Source: Kitagawia praeruptora (lineage: Eukaryota; Streptophyta; Magnoliopsida; Apiales; Apiaceae). Taken from it: a stretch of 64,000 nt of DNA. Each line of letters begins with the position of its first letter. Position 1 is the stretch's first letter. Positions 39,864 through 51,288 of the stretch are shown in pieces. The DNA lies in contig CM075352.1 of NCBI GenBank assembly GCA_037693485.1, positions 22,130,001 through 22,194,000 on the forward strand, given 5' to 3'. The position numbers and the translations under genes were made by a program. Under the pieces are notes generated by a model that saw nothing but the letters and a program-made list of their open reading frames with translations, did not search any database and was not told where the DNA came from.

Positions 39864-40119
39864 TATTTTAAATAGTTATACAGTGTTTTAGTGTTAATTT
39901 GATCATTTTCTTATTTCTGGGCTGCATCTTGAATAAGGTGCTTCATCAAATATGGTGTATTATTGCCACAACATTGGTGCTTCAACAAACATGGTGTATG
40001 GCGTAAAAACTATTTTTCAGAAAAATAAAAAATTTATCTTCTACCATTTTTCTCGGAAAATGCTAGACTTACAGTAACTTTCATAAAAAAAATTACAAAA
40101 TGGTAGATGTCTTAATTTA

Positions 40120-40311
40120 AGGGTCTGGATCCTCTGTCCCCATCATTCGTGTCCCCTACTCTTTTTAATACAAAAAGAGTGCCCTTGCGGGACCCATTTT
40201 AAATAAAATTTATTTTTTATTTAAAATGGACCCGCGGGGGCACTTTTTTGTATTAAAAAGAGCAAGGGGACACAGTGGAGACACGGAAGAAGCGGACAAA
40301 GGATCCCAATT
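40120..40311. mobile_element. foldback MITE, Mutator-like, with 9-bp target duplication
   Basis: Almost the whole element folds on itself: about 85 bp from 'ggatcctctgtcc' through 'ctctttttaatacaaaaag' and 'gggacccattttaaat' pair with their near-complements. CTTAATTTA flanks both sides (40111-40119 and 40312-40320). Confidence 0.75.
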
Positions 40312-40970
40312 CTTAATTTAATTGGCTATAACTTAATGAGGCCCTACATTCACATCAAAAAAATTCTGTAATCAATATTATACACCTAGCAATACTCTTT
40401 TCCTCACTACTACCATGATACTAGCAATACTCTTTTCCTCACTACTACCATGATACAACTACTCAACATTATGTCAGATATGTGAATCATCCAGGCACAT
40501 AACTAACTATTCTTTTATGCTATAGAAATCCGATTTTATTCTACTTATTATTTACAAAATTGTCACAAGTATTTTGCACTAGAATAGAAAACACTCCAAC
40601 TTCGAATAATTCTCGATGCCAATTTTAGGACTTTTTCTCTCTTTTAGTATTTGTGATATTAATGTAAGAGGAATGTTCTAAAATATCAAGTGATATTTTA
40701 TAATTCGAAAAACACATATTATGGTGATTGGTGAACCTTATTTTCTAAACATTTTTCTTATAGTTAAATATTTATCTTTTTTCTTTTTGTTTCGATAAGA
40801 GGTTCATCCCTGAAATTGAAGTATAAACAAAGATTAGAAAACTTTGCATATAAATTTGCTCCCAACAAAAGTAGTTTGCAAGTCTCTCCCAATTGAAAAC
40901 CTGCACTTAATTCATCCGCATACATAAACACATACAAAAACATGTATACATACGTACATATTCAAAAATA

Positions 40971-42319
40971 TCATCGCATCATTCCTTGCTCAATAACTGG
41001 TGCAACTTGATATACAGCAGTTGCTGCCTTTTGCATCTCCATATTTTCCTTCCACCCTGCAAATTAAGTTCCAAAACATACAATACTTAATTACCCTCGT
41101 TATCAGTACGTAAGTCAATTCTGTTATCAATAGATTTTCTAACACACTCACGCAAACAACTTGTCTTTGACAAGGTTCGAATTCTCAACATAGTAAACCA
41201 AGAATTAACTATAAATGCAGTAAAATAACACTACTAAAACAATTAGTTGATCTTTAAAAAAAAAAAATTACCTAGAGGCACTTCAAATCCGAAGCGACCA
41301 AGCTCCCGATATTCTTGACACAAGGCACAAGGCTCACAGAGAGCATGAACAAGAAAATCATTAAATTTAGTACCTCTTAACTTATATTTTTCTCTTAGTT
41401 TATTTCTGTAGCATCCTCCAAATATTCCTGTAAATATACTTCCCGTTGCTGCTCCAAGAAATAGGCTCACTACTGCGTACAGCATACATCCTTCCCAACA
41501 AGCTACAGGTAAAAAAAATTATCGGAACATTATATATGTATAATCGTTTTGGATATTCACGTAGTGTGTGCAATTCACGTACATGTCTGGCCTTCATTTA
41601 TGATTTCGGATATTTGGCCGAATGTCACGCAAGGGCAAACTGCGGTCACACAACCTGTAACAACATATAAATATAATCATGAGTTTCTATGTCAAACCAA
41701 TTCAAATAAGCTAATGTAAAAAAAAAAAAAAAACGATATTGTTAAAAACTATTGTGACTTGGACATATGTACAGTTTCTCATATCCGAAGAACAATCGCA
41801 GAGATCTGTGTTCCAAGTGTGTAAATATCCTGGATAATTGTACTCGTAAGCTGGGATGCCGGGACCATATGGCATTCCAGGGTCCGCATTGTATTGCCCT
41901 GGTGGGGGCACCCACGGTGCTGGATGGTAATGTAGTGGTGGTGGCATAACCATGGGTTGGTAATAATATTGTGGTGGTGGCTCGGCCTGTGACATTGACA
42001 TTGACGAGGATGTTGATGTCCAGGGCTGTGGTGAATGCGATGGCGGGGGTACTGGTAATTGTGGTGGCAGCTCGGCATGTGACATTGGCGGGTATGTCAA
42101 TATCCAGGGCTGTGGTGGATATTCTGGAAAGGGTGGCATTTGTGGTGGCAGTTCGGCCTGTGACATTGGCTGGGATGTCGATGCCCAGTGCTGTGGTGGA
42201 TATGCTGGCAACGGTGGTGTTTCTGGTGCCATTGGGGGCGATGGCCCCCGTGGTGGTGGTGGCGGAGGAGGAGGAGGAGGTGGAGATGCATGATTATTAT
42301 CTGAATGATGCGGCTCCAT
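40971..42319 (-). CDS. proline-rich PLAC8/PCR (cell number regulator) membrane protein
   Basis: PLAC8-domain protein of the plant cadmium resistance / FW2.2 family, members of which act at the plasma membrane in metal efflux or organ-size control; which applies here cannot be told. Four exons: 41773-42319, 41583-41654, 41272-41502 and 40971-41056. They sum to 936 nt, or 311 aa. Residues 1 to about 165 are Pro-rich, with a poly-Pro run at 13-23 and three repeats carrying the M-S-(Q/H)-A-E-(L/P)-P-P-Q motif (about 52-60, 79-87, 108-117). The PLAC8 domain starts at W169 (NTDLCDCSSD) and has CCVTAVCPCVTFGQISEI (C183, C184, C188, C190), a hydrophobic segment about 213-235, and CEPCALCQEYREL near 262-274. 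The N-terminal extension is long for the family. An LTR element begins 270 bp upstream of the ATG and may affect expression. Confidence 0.9.
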
Positions 42320-42588
42320 GAATAGAAGATTAACGAAGGTTCCTTGGGAGAGACCTGCAATTAATTAAATTTATCTAGCTATTCATGGGCGCAGGAGCAA
42401 AGGAGAAAAGGAAGTAGAAGATTAAAAACTATAAAGGTTACTTCGATTTGATTTTCCTTTGACAGTACCAGGCTGATGATAATTGAGTTTTCCAATAAAT
42501 TACCTGTGCGGTTTAAGCTTAATCTATTTTTAGTTCATGCATTTCCGAGATTAATGCATGTGGTGGCAAAACTTTATGCATCCTTTGC

Positions 42589-42897
42589 TGTTGAGATATA
42601 TTGTCTAACAGCCATTTTCATATCATATCGGTTGACAACTCATGTCATGTCCAGCTCATATCCAGCTAGTACTTGCCACATTAGTTAGTTAGCATTCGTT
42701 TATATATAGTTCCATTCCATTGTTCTGTTAGTTAAGTTGTTCAGTCACAATGTAGTCTCAAGTTGTGTAACTGTTTCTGTTAGATTGTAAATACAAATAC
42801 AGTTAACTTCTATTTGTTCTATCTTCTTCTCTATGTTGATTCTGTTAATATTTGCTGCTTATTCACCTCCATCAATGGTGGATCAACAAAGTTTACA
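42589..42897. repeat. left LTR of the non-coding element
   Basis: 309 bp, begins TG and ends CA, and is followed immediately by the tRNA-Met primer-binding site. Confidence 0.88.
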
Positions 42898-44009
42898 TGG
42901 TATCAGAGCCGACGGTGTCGATCGGCGTTGTTTCTTGGAGCAAATTATGCGTTTTTCGCTGTGTTCTTCGTCTTCTCCGATTCACGTCTTCGTCTTCTCC
43001 GATTCGTCGTGATCTTCGTCTCTTTTGAGGTTCGTTTTCAGCTTGATTCAATTAGGTTTAATTCGTGATTGTATTGTTGTTCTTAACTTCTTATCAATAA
43101 TTGATAAATTCTTGATATATCTCACTTATCGATTATCAAGTTCTTCTTTGTGCTTCCGCATTTCAGACTATATACATACATCTATACTTACAGATCTTTC
43201 TTCTGTTCTTGATGAATATTCTTCTTCGTGATGTTGTTGTGATCTTCGTTTTGTTCTTTGTGATCATAATCTCTGCTAGTTACGTTTGTTTGTGATTGTT
43301 TCATATCGATCTCAATCTCTCTTTCATTCTGATCAACAAAATCTTTTGTCAAACACCTTGTGTGCATACATTGTGTGCGTCTCTATCTGTTTGATAAAAT
43401 TTCTCAACGAAATGAATCAGTTTATATCATTTTGTTACTTTAATTCATCTCGCATTCACTCGTCTTCAGTCATAAACATCATCATCATCACAAATCTCTA
43501 CTCGTGATGTTCAGTTTATATCATTTTTGTCATTTGTTCGTGATATTCAGTTTGTCGTTTGTTCTATGTGTTGTGGACAAATTGAGGTGGAATAAGGTGT
43601 TTGTTTGTTTGAGCCAGGCAACAGTGTTGTTTCTCTGAGCAGTGTTTGTTTCGTATTGGTTCAGTTTCACTGGTATAGTTTGTTGGTGAGACTGTGTTGT
43701 GCAGCTTGTGCTGGCAATTCTGGTTGTAAAGTTGTGTTCGATATGTGCAGTTTGGCAACAGGAGTTCTAAGCCTACTTTGTTAGGTTCCTAAACTAAAAT
43801 CTGTATTTGATGATTACTTTGTAATCATTTTTCTGATATGGCCGTTCGAGTCAAGATGTGGCTCTGCGAGGTCATAATTTCTAAGCTCCATTGGTGAGTT
43901 CTAAGCCTCTTTGTAGGTTCTAAATTGTTTTCCTGCAAGCTCCTTAGTGAGATCAGATTCTGAGCTCCCATTGTGGGATCATTTTATCACTTTTTCTGCG
44001 TTGGTTAGT

Positions 44010-44130
44010 TGCTTACGGCAAGTCTATAGCTATGTTATGGCAAGTAGATAGCTGGGGTACCCTCCTTCGTTTTTCTCGGCATGTCCATAGCTGTTGAACG
44101 GCATGTGGATAGCTGGTTTCTACCTCTGTT
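44010..44130. repeat. GGCA-GT...ATAGCT motif array in the LTR element interior
   Basis: Four successive units pair as 'ggcaagtctatagct', 'ggcaagtagatagctgg', 'ggcatgtccatagct' and 'ggcatgtggatagctgg'. The reverse complement of the same alternating pair occurs at 61108-61216. Confidence 0.7.
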
Positions 44131-45062
44131 TTGGCATGTTTCCTTGTGAGCAGGCACTCAATTTCACCTCTTGGAGTTCTCATTTCAATCTTTTTGGATA
44201 TTCTGTTTTGTGTTCTGATTGTTGACCATGTTTTGGCAACAAATTCTGATTGGTTCGCTGAGATTACTGCATTGCAGTCTTCTAAAATCCCTTATGGATT
44301 TCTCAATCCTAAATTCTGGTTTTTCCGAAGCTACAATGTCTGTTCATTGACACTTCTGGATTACATGTTATGTTGAAGTATGTTCTTACTGAAGCATGTT
44401 CACCTTACGGGGGATATTGAGTTACTCTTATGCTGAGTTGTTCATGTACTACAAGAATGATTGGTTGTTTTATGTCTCTCATCAAATTTCAAGACTGTTA
44501 TCTTTCATGTGGATTGTTGCTGTCAAATACAATCATGCTGCCCTGTACTCAAAGAACAAAGTTGCTGTCTCAGAATTCTGTGATATTTTCTTCTGGATTT
44601 CTAAACTTCTTTGTGGAATTTGATATGTCTAAATCCCTTGGAGATCTTCTAAACCTCTTGGTTCATTGTTACTTCCTTTTGCTGTCATGACTTTGTTGTT
44701 GTTGCTTTCAAGCATTTATTTGAAGCTGAGTACAGATTTTGTAATGATGTCTTTGAAAGAATGGGATCAGATGTGTGGAGAGATTGTCCAAGTTGCAGGG
44801 TTTGATTTGCCCCTTAGAGGGTTGTTGCCCCTTAAGTTCTGTTGTACTGGAAGTTGCTGAAAGTTGCTGTCAAGAAATTGTTGCACGAAGTTGTTGTCAA
44901 GAAGTTGCTGTCAACAAGTTTACTGTGCATTCCAGTTCATGCTAAGTTGCATTCAAATTCAAATTTACTGCTGTTGGTTGAGCTCTTCAAAGTGCTCTGT
45001 TCTTCCAGATTGTCCAAGTTGCAGGTTTTCGCTTCCTCTCCCACCTCCAACTTGAGGGGGGA

Positions 45063-45371
45063 TGTTGAGATATATTGTCTAACAGCCATTTTCATATCAT
45101 ATCGGTTGACAACTCATGTCATGTCCAGCTCATATCCAGCTAGTACTTGCCACATTAATTAGTTAGCATTCGTCTATATATAGTTCCATTCCATTTTTCT
45201 GTTAGTTAAGTTGTTCAGTCACAATGTAGTCTCAAGTTGTGTAACTGTTTCTGTTAGATTGTAAATACAAATACAGTTAACTTCTATTTGTTCTATCTTC
45301 TTCTCTATGTTGATTCTGTTAATATTTGCTGCTTATTCACCTCCATCAATGGTGGATCAACAAAGTTTACA
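45063..45371. repeat. right LTR of the non-coding element
   Basis: 309 bp, same length as the left LTR with about three substitutions. Preceded by the polypurine tract. Confidence 0.88.
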
Positions 45372-45387
45372 TTTAACATTCAACATT

Positions 45388-45608
45388 CCTCCTCACTCGC
45401 AAGCCCACTATGGGGTAAGAGTGGTCACTAGGAGCCCATATTTGGAGCAATACCTTAGTGCCAAATTAAATTGAGAATATTGGGGGTGGTGGGGTTCGAA
45501 CTTGAGACCTCCACAAACACCAGAGCTCTGATACCATGTTAGAAACCATTTCACCCAAAACCTTAAGGTGTTGGGGAAGGCCCTTTCAAGGATCTTATAC
45601 TCATATAT
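45388..45608 (-). mobile_element. SINE-like insertion with 17-bp target duplication
   Basis: Flanked by identical ATTTAACATTCAACATT at 45371-45387 and 45609-45625. On the minus strand it holds TGGTATCAGAGC followed 34 nt later by AGTTCGAACCC, resembling Pol III A- and B-box spacing. The long duplication suits target-primed insertion. A poly-A tail is not obvious, and the TGGTATCAGAGC could instead be an LTR primer-site remnant. Confidence 0.55.
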
Positions 45609-45625
45609 ATTTAACATTCAACATT

Positions 45626-46153
45626 TGCAATATTCAACATCACTATATCAGTGTCATATCTTCATGAAACGATGAGTTTATGAATATGAGAATTCATTTC
45701 AAAATGAACATGATTCTATTTTGGGAACAAACTAGCATAGTTGCAGTATAATTCTTTGAAGCATTGTTATTGAAATTCATATAAGAAAACATAAAAATGG
45801 GTAGTAAAGAAAACTGAAATATAGATGTTAGTTAAAAACTTTATGCACGAAAGACCTAGATACGTACAAAAGCTTTATTTGAAATCAGTGGAGTGCGATG
45901 CAGAAAGGAAACCGTTCAGAGGGTGTAGTCCATTTTCATGTGTTCAAATTTGTTCTCTTTGGAGCTACAAGTGAAAGCAAAACATTTGAACTTAGTTGGG
46001 CTCTAAAATCGTCATCTAGTGGCTATTGTTTCGGTGCACACTCTGTTTCATATAAGTTCACACTCCGTTTAAGTTCTTATATATGATCGTATTTGTGGCA
46101 CGAATATACAATTTTGCCTATCTTTCTTCTGTATTCAGTTGCATAGGACCAGC
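45626..46153. other. short spacer between two retroelements
   Basis: AT-rich sequence without a recognised gene. An ORF at 45898-46086 (62 aa) has no recognisable domain. Confidence 0.4.
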
Positions 46154-46158
46154 ACAGC

Positions 46159-46500
46159 TGATGAGAAGTGTGACCTGGATACTTAGTCACTACCCTGTCA
46201 TTTTACAGTCCATGTCACTGTTTCTTGTTATGTCTTTCATTTACCTAAATGAGTAGGGGACCAGTCCTGGCTCTTGCTCTTTGTTCTCTTTTGGTCTGTA
46301 AGGTCTAAGTAGTTATGAGCTTTGTCTCTGTTCTCTTTCTGTTAGTGTACTATGTGGAAGTATTTGGCTATTAAGCCACAGTTTGTATTGGATCAGGTTA
46401 ACATTTGGAATCTATTATGAGTTGTTTGTGGATTGAGCATTCTCTGTATTATTGTTCTTGGTTTCTCAACTTAGTATTATCAATTCCTTAAAAGGTATCA
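46159..46500. repeat. left LTR of copia element
   Basis: 342 bp, TGATGAGAAGTGTGACC...GGTATCA. Confidence 0.93.
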
Positions 46501-46622
46501 TGGTATCAGAGCCTACTGGTTGAGCTTTATTTATTCATCAGAGTGTGCTAGTCTGTTCACAATCTATTTCTCTATTACTTCTCAGTTCAAACGTTCATCT
46601 TTGCTGTTTGATAGTTTCATTC

Positions 46623-49600
46623 ATGGCAACTACTAGCAAATTCTCATTTACTGATATGCAGAACCCATTGTTTCTGCATCCTTCAGATAATCCTATGTCT
46701 GTTAGTGTCACTAAGCTTGAAGGAGCCGGTGATTACAGAACATGGAAACGTTCTATGGAGATTCAACTGTCATCAAAACGAAAAATTGGTTTCGTAGATG
46801 GCACTGTGGTAAGAAATGTTTCAGATGCCACTGAGGCTTTTCAGTGGGATACATGTAACAGTATGGTTACTTCTTGGATTCATAATAACGTCTCAGATGC
46901 TATTAAAAATCTATTCTCTTTATTACATCTGCTTCAGAGGCTTGGTCTCAGCTTGAAACTCGTTTTCAACTCACGAATGGATCTCGTAAATACAAGCTAA
47001 GCAGAGAACTGTTTGGTTTGAAACAAAACAGCCTTAGCATAGCTGATTATTACACTCGTTTGAGTAGTCTTTGGGAGGAGCTTGACTCAATGAACGCTTT
47101 GCCAGCTGTGACCACGGTTGGTGCAGACATCACTAAGCTATTAGCAGTTCTGAACACTCAGAAGGAAGAGCTACACCTTTTCCAGTTTCTAAATGGCTTG
47201 AATGAGGAGTTTGGTCCTCAGAGAAGTCAACTATTGATGGTGACCCCTCTTCCAAGTGTAACAGCAGCCTGTGCCATGCTGCAGCAAGAGGAATCTCAAC
47301 GTGAGATCTTGACCCCTCAGTCACATGTTCTAGAACTCTCTACAATGCTGGGTAAAACTAGTATCTCTCAAGACAAGCCTCCTTGTACTGTGTGTGGGGG
47401 GAAGGGCCACTCAAGTTCTTATTGCTGGACTGTGACTGGCTACCCAAGATGGCATTACAAATACAAGCCCAAATCTCAAACCAAAAGTCCTGGTGGAAAG
47501 TTTCTGAACACCAAAGTTGGAGGGCTTTCTCTTCCTCAGAAAATGAGCAACCTGTTACAAAGTAATGTAGCTGATCAAGGTGATAGTGACAACACAACAC
47601 AAGATGTCGTACTTTCACCTCGACAATTGCAGCAATTACTGAACATGATTCCGAGTACTTCTCAAGATTCCTTTGAAGCCCTGGACAACCCTTTTTCTGA
47701 AATGATTACTCGTAACAAAGTGAGTGTTGAAGCAAATGGTTGGATCATGGACACAGGAGCAACGGACCACATGACGTCCAATCTCAAGATGCTGACTAAT
47801 GTGAAAGTTGCAGACATCAACCTCACTGTGATACTACCTACAGGTGATAAAGCTACTGTCTCTCACACTGGTGATGTGCATTTAAAGAATGGTTTGAAAT
47901 TGCTTAAAGTCTTGTATGTGCCACTGTTTACACACAACTTGGTGTCTATACATAAGTTGTCTCTAGATAATGACTGTCATGTTCTGTTTAGTCCAACAAA
48001 TTGTATCTTGAGAGACACTAAGACTAATAAAGTCATAGGAGGAGGAAAGTTAACTAGTGGGCTGTATTATCTTTCAACTAATGTGATGTGTGATAGGGAG
48101 TTTATGCTTAAATCTACATGTCTCACAGCTAGGAAACAGAACTTGTCATATCAGTATGTCTTATGGCACAATAGGTTAGGACATGCACCGTCTTCAAAAC
48201 TGAGACACATTGAGTGTATAAAATATTGTGTTACTGATTGTGATAAAGTATGTGTGACATGTCCCATGGCCAAATTTGTGAAACTTCCCTACAACCTAAG
48301 TGAGTCTCGAGCATCAAAATCTTTTGAATTACTTCATGTGGACATCTGGGGGCCTTACAAGGTATGTACCAGACAGAAATACAAGAACTTTCTAACAATA
48401 GTGGATGATTTCTCACGTATGACCTGGGTTTATTTGGTTGAGCACAAATCTGAGTATCTTCAATGTATGAAAGCCTTCTACAATTATATTCGAACTCAGT
48501 TCAACACAAGTGTACACATTGTTCGTTCGGACAATGCACTTGAGTTTAGAGATGCATCTTGCAAGGCATTTTATCAGGAACGAGGCATACTTCATCAGAC
48601 GTCTTGCCCCTATCATCCACAGCAGAATGCACGTGTAGAGAGGAAGCATCGTCATCTTCTTGAAGTGGCAAGAGCACTCAAATTCCAGTCTGATGGCATC
48701 TTATTGGGGGGAGTGTGTTCTTACTGCAGTGTATATAATAAATAGGCTACCTTCCTCAGTGCTGAACAACAAAAGCCCATATCAAGTACTATACAGAGAA
48801 GATGTTGATTACTCAGTGATGAAGAGCTTTGGTTGTCTGTCGTTCGCTGCAAATCCTGCTCACAGTGCAGACAAACTTCATGCTCGAGGTGTGCCATCTA
48901 TTTTTCTGGGCTATCCACCTACCCAGAAAGGATACAGGTTACTTGACTTGACCACAATGAAGTTGTTTGTGTCAAGAGATGTGCAATTAAATGAAGATGT
49001 TTTTCCCTTCAATAAAAACTCTGAAAGTGCTTACATGATGCCCTTGCCTACTGCACTACCATCCACCAACACATCTGTCGATGATGTTGAGTTTGATTTT
49101 GCTGCACCTAACAATGAAACTGAACCTGTATCGAGTGATGTGCATGAAGAAGAAAGTGCAGATCAGACGAGTGAAGAAGAAACAAGTGAGGAAGTGCCTC
49201 TTCGTAGAACAACGAGAGTCACAAGACCACCATCCTGGATGCAATCATATGTGACCAAGCCATTTTCCTCTTCGTCAACAAATCTGGTGACAATTCCCTC
49301 TCAACAAGTGGGAACTAAATTCACATGCTTCCTGGCGTCACTAACCTCTAAAGCTGACCCAAAGAACTTCAATCAAGCAGTTACGGATGAAAATTGGGTT
49401 AAGGCTATGAATCTCGAATTGGAGGCATTGGAGTCGAATGACACTTGGGAGATAACTACTTTGCCAGAGAATAAACGAGCAATTGGGTGTCAATGGCTGT
49501 ACAAAACTAAATATCGTTCAGATGGTGAAGTGGAACGGTACAAATCAAGGTTGGTAATATTGGGAAACGGGCAGGTGTATGGGGTTGATTGTGAACATAC

Positions 49601-50969
49601 TTTCGCTCCAGTTGCCAAAATGACAACTGTTCGAGCTCTATTAGCTGTTGCTGCTGTTAAAAACTGGTATGCTATACAGAAGGACGTTACCAACGCATTC
49701 TTGCACGGTGATTTGGATGAGGATGTATACATGAAGATGCCTCGTGGCTACACACACTTTTGCTGCAGAATAGTTCTAAATCAGGGGGAGTCCAAGGCTG
49801 CAAAATCTAATCTTGTATGCAAATTGAAACGATCGTTGTATGGGCTCAGGAAAGCGCCCAGAAATTGGTTAAGCAAATTGTCTACTGTCTTAAAGTCTCT
49901 AAACTACATTCAATCTCTTGCGGATTACAGTCTCTTCATCAATGTCAACAACGGTCATATTACCAATGTGTTAGTGTATGTTGATGACCTACTTATCACA
50001 GGAAATAACCTGGATGAAATTGATCGTCTCAAGTCGATGTTGTCTTCTAACTTTCACATGAAGGATCTGGGTGATGTTAGCTACTTCCTAGGGCTGGAAA
50101 TCAACAGAAGTGAGGCTGGCTTTTTTGTGTCACAGAAAAAATATTCTCTTGACCTGATTGCCTCCTGTGGTCTGAGTGATGCAACTCCTTTGAAACTCCC
50201 TATGGATGTTCACTTACGCTTGAGTCACACAGATGGTGAGTACTTGCAGAATCCACACCCTTATCAACGAATCATGGGCAAACTTATTTATCTCACGATA
50301 AGCAGACCTGACATATGCTTCACAGTCAACATCCTAACTCAGTTCATGCAACATCCTACCTCTGCTCATATGGCTGCTGCTATGAAGCTGTTACGGTATC
50401 TCAAACTAAACCCTGGTCAAGGCATACTCCTCTCCTCATCTTCTGCTACAGAACTCAATGCTTACTGCGATAGTGATTGGGCCTCATGCCCTATGTCTCG
50501 TAAATCCACCACTGGGTTTTGTGTTTTTTTAGGATCTTCCCCTATCTCTTGGAAAACGAAGAAACAAAGTGTGGTTGCTCGATCAACAGCAGAAGCTGAA
50601 TATCGAGCCATGGCAGTCACATCCTGTGAGATCACTTGGCTGTCCACCTTGCTTAAATATATGGGTCTCTCCCATCTACCACTTGCAGTTCTCAGTTGTG
50701 ATAATCAAGCTGCTGTGGCCATAGCAGCCAATCCAGTCCTGCACGAGCGCACGAAGCATGTGGAAGTAGATTGTCACTTCATACGTGATAAAATCAACTC
50801 AGGCAGCATCGTGACAAGACATGTTCCCTCTCATTCTCAGCTTGCTGATTTGTTAACTAAGGCACTGTCATCTAAACAGCATTATTACCTGTTGTCCAAG
50901 CTTGGAGCTACTGTTGAACCTACCTCCAGCTTGAGGGGGAGTGATGAGAAGTGTGACCTGGATACTTAG
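46623..50969 (+). pseudogene. copia gag-pol polyprotein gene with two frameshifts
   Basis: The ATG at 46623 opens gag. The frame changes near 46910-46925, again near 48685-48700, and pol ends at a TAG at 50967-50969, inside the right LTR. Visible parts: CCHC zinc knuckle (CTVCGGKGHSSSYC, about 47384), protease DTGATDH (about 47750), integrase HHCC (about 48160-48265) and its DDE core to about 48640, reverse transcriptase with YVDD at 49977-49988, and RNase H to about 50860. Both breaks are single frame changes in an otherwise intact reading, so this copy should not make a full polyprotein by itself. Sequencing error is an alternative cause. Confidence 0.9.
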
Positions 50970-51283
50970 TCACTACCCTGTCATTTTACAGTCCATGTCA
51001 CTGTTTCTTGTTATGTCTTTCATTTACCTAAATGAGTAGGGGACCAGTCCTGGCTCTTGCTCTTTGTTCTCTTTTGGTCTGTAAGGTCTAAGTAGTTATG
51101 AGCTTTGTCTCTGTTCTCTTTCTGTTAGTGTACTATGTGGAAGTATTTGGCTATTAAGCCACAGTTTGTATTGGATCAGGTTAACGTTTGGAATCTATTC
51201 TGAGTTGTTTATGGACTGAGCATTCTCTGTATTATTGTTCTTGGTTTCTCAACTTAGTATTATCAATTCCTTAAAAGGTATCA
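50942..51283. repeat. right LTR of copia element
   Basis: 342 bp, with about four substitutions relative to the left LTR, clustered where the left copy reads 'catttggaatctattatg'. Confidence 0.93.
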
Positions 51284-51288
51284 ACAGC

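Larger units (their letters stand above)
38068..40873. repeat. tandem duplication upstream of ALDH2, second unit, expanded by insertions
   Basis: Second copy of the 36866-38067 unit. It is interrupted by a repeat-rich insertion (about 38395-39527), a MITE at 39537-39863 and a MITE at 40120-40311, raising its length to about 2.8 kb. A smaller duplication ('ctagcaatactcttttcctc') lies at 40391-40449. No gene. Confidence 0.7.
42589..45371. mobile_element. non-coding LTR retrotransposon (LARD-like)
   Basis: Two 309-bp LTRs (42589-42897, 45063-45371) start TGTTGAGATATATTG, end TTTACA and differ at about three positions. The primer-binding site TGGTATCAGAGCC, matching initiator tRNA-Met, starts at 42898; the purine tract CTTGAGGGGGGA lies just before 45063. 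The 2165-bp interior has no gag or pol domain, only ORFs of about 100 aa or less. The flanks (TTTGC and TTTAA) do not make a clean 5-bp duplication. A partner supplying enzymes in trans is assumed. Confidence 0.85.
46159..51283 (+). mobile_element. Ty1/copia LTR retrotransposon, structurally complete but frameshifted
   Basis: 342-bp LTRs at both ends, TSD ACAGC on both sides (46154-46158 and 51284-51288), the tRNA-Met primer site TGGTATCAGAGCC at 46501, and the purine tract TTGAGGGGGAG just before the right LTR. Coding order is gag, protease, integrase, reverse transcriptase, RNase H, which defines copia. The LTRs differ at about four positions (roughly 1%), so the insertion is young. Confidence 0.95.

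Noticed and set aside
41971..42360. Overlapping ORFs in other frames over the PLAC8 first exon
   Set aside because: Caused by the low-complexity proline-coding repeat; only the frame starting at 42319 splices into a PLAC8 domain.
46501..46512. tRNA gene at TGGTATCAGAGC
   Set aside because: It is the LTR-element primer-binding site complementary to initiator tRNA-Met; no tRNA cloverleaf is present.
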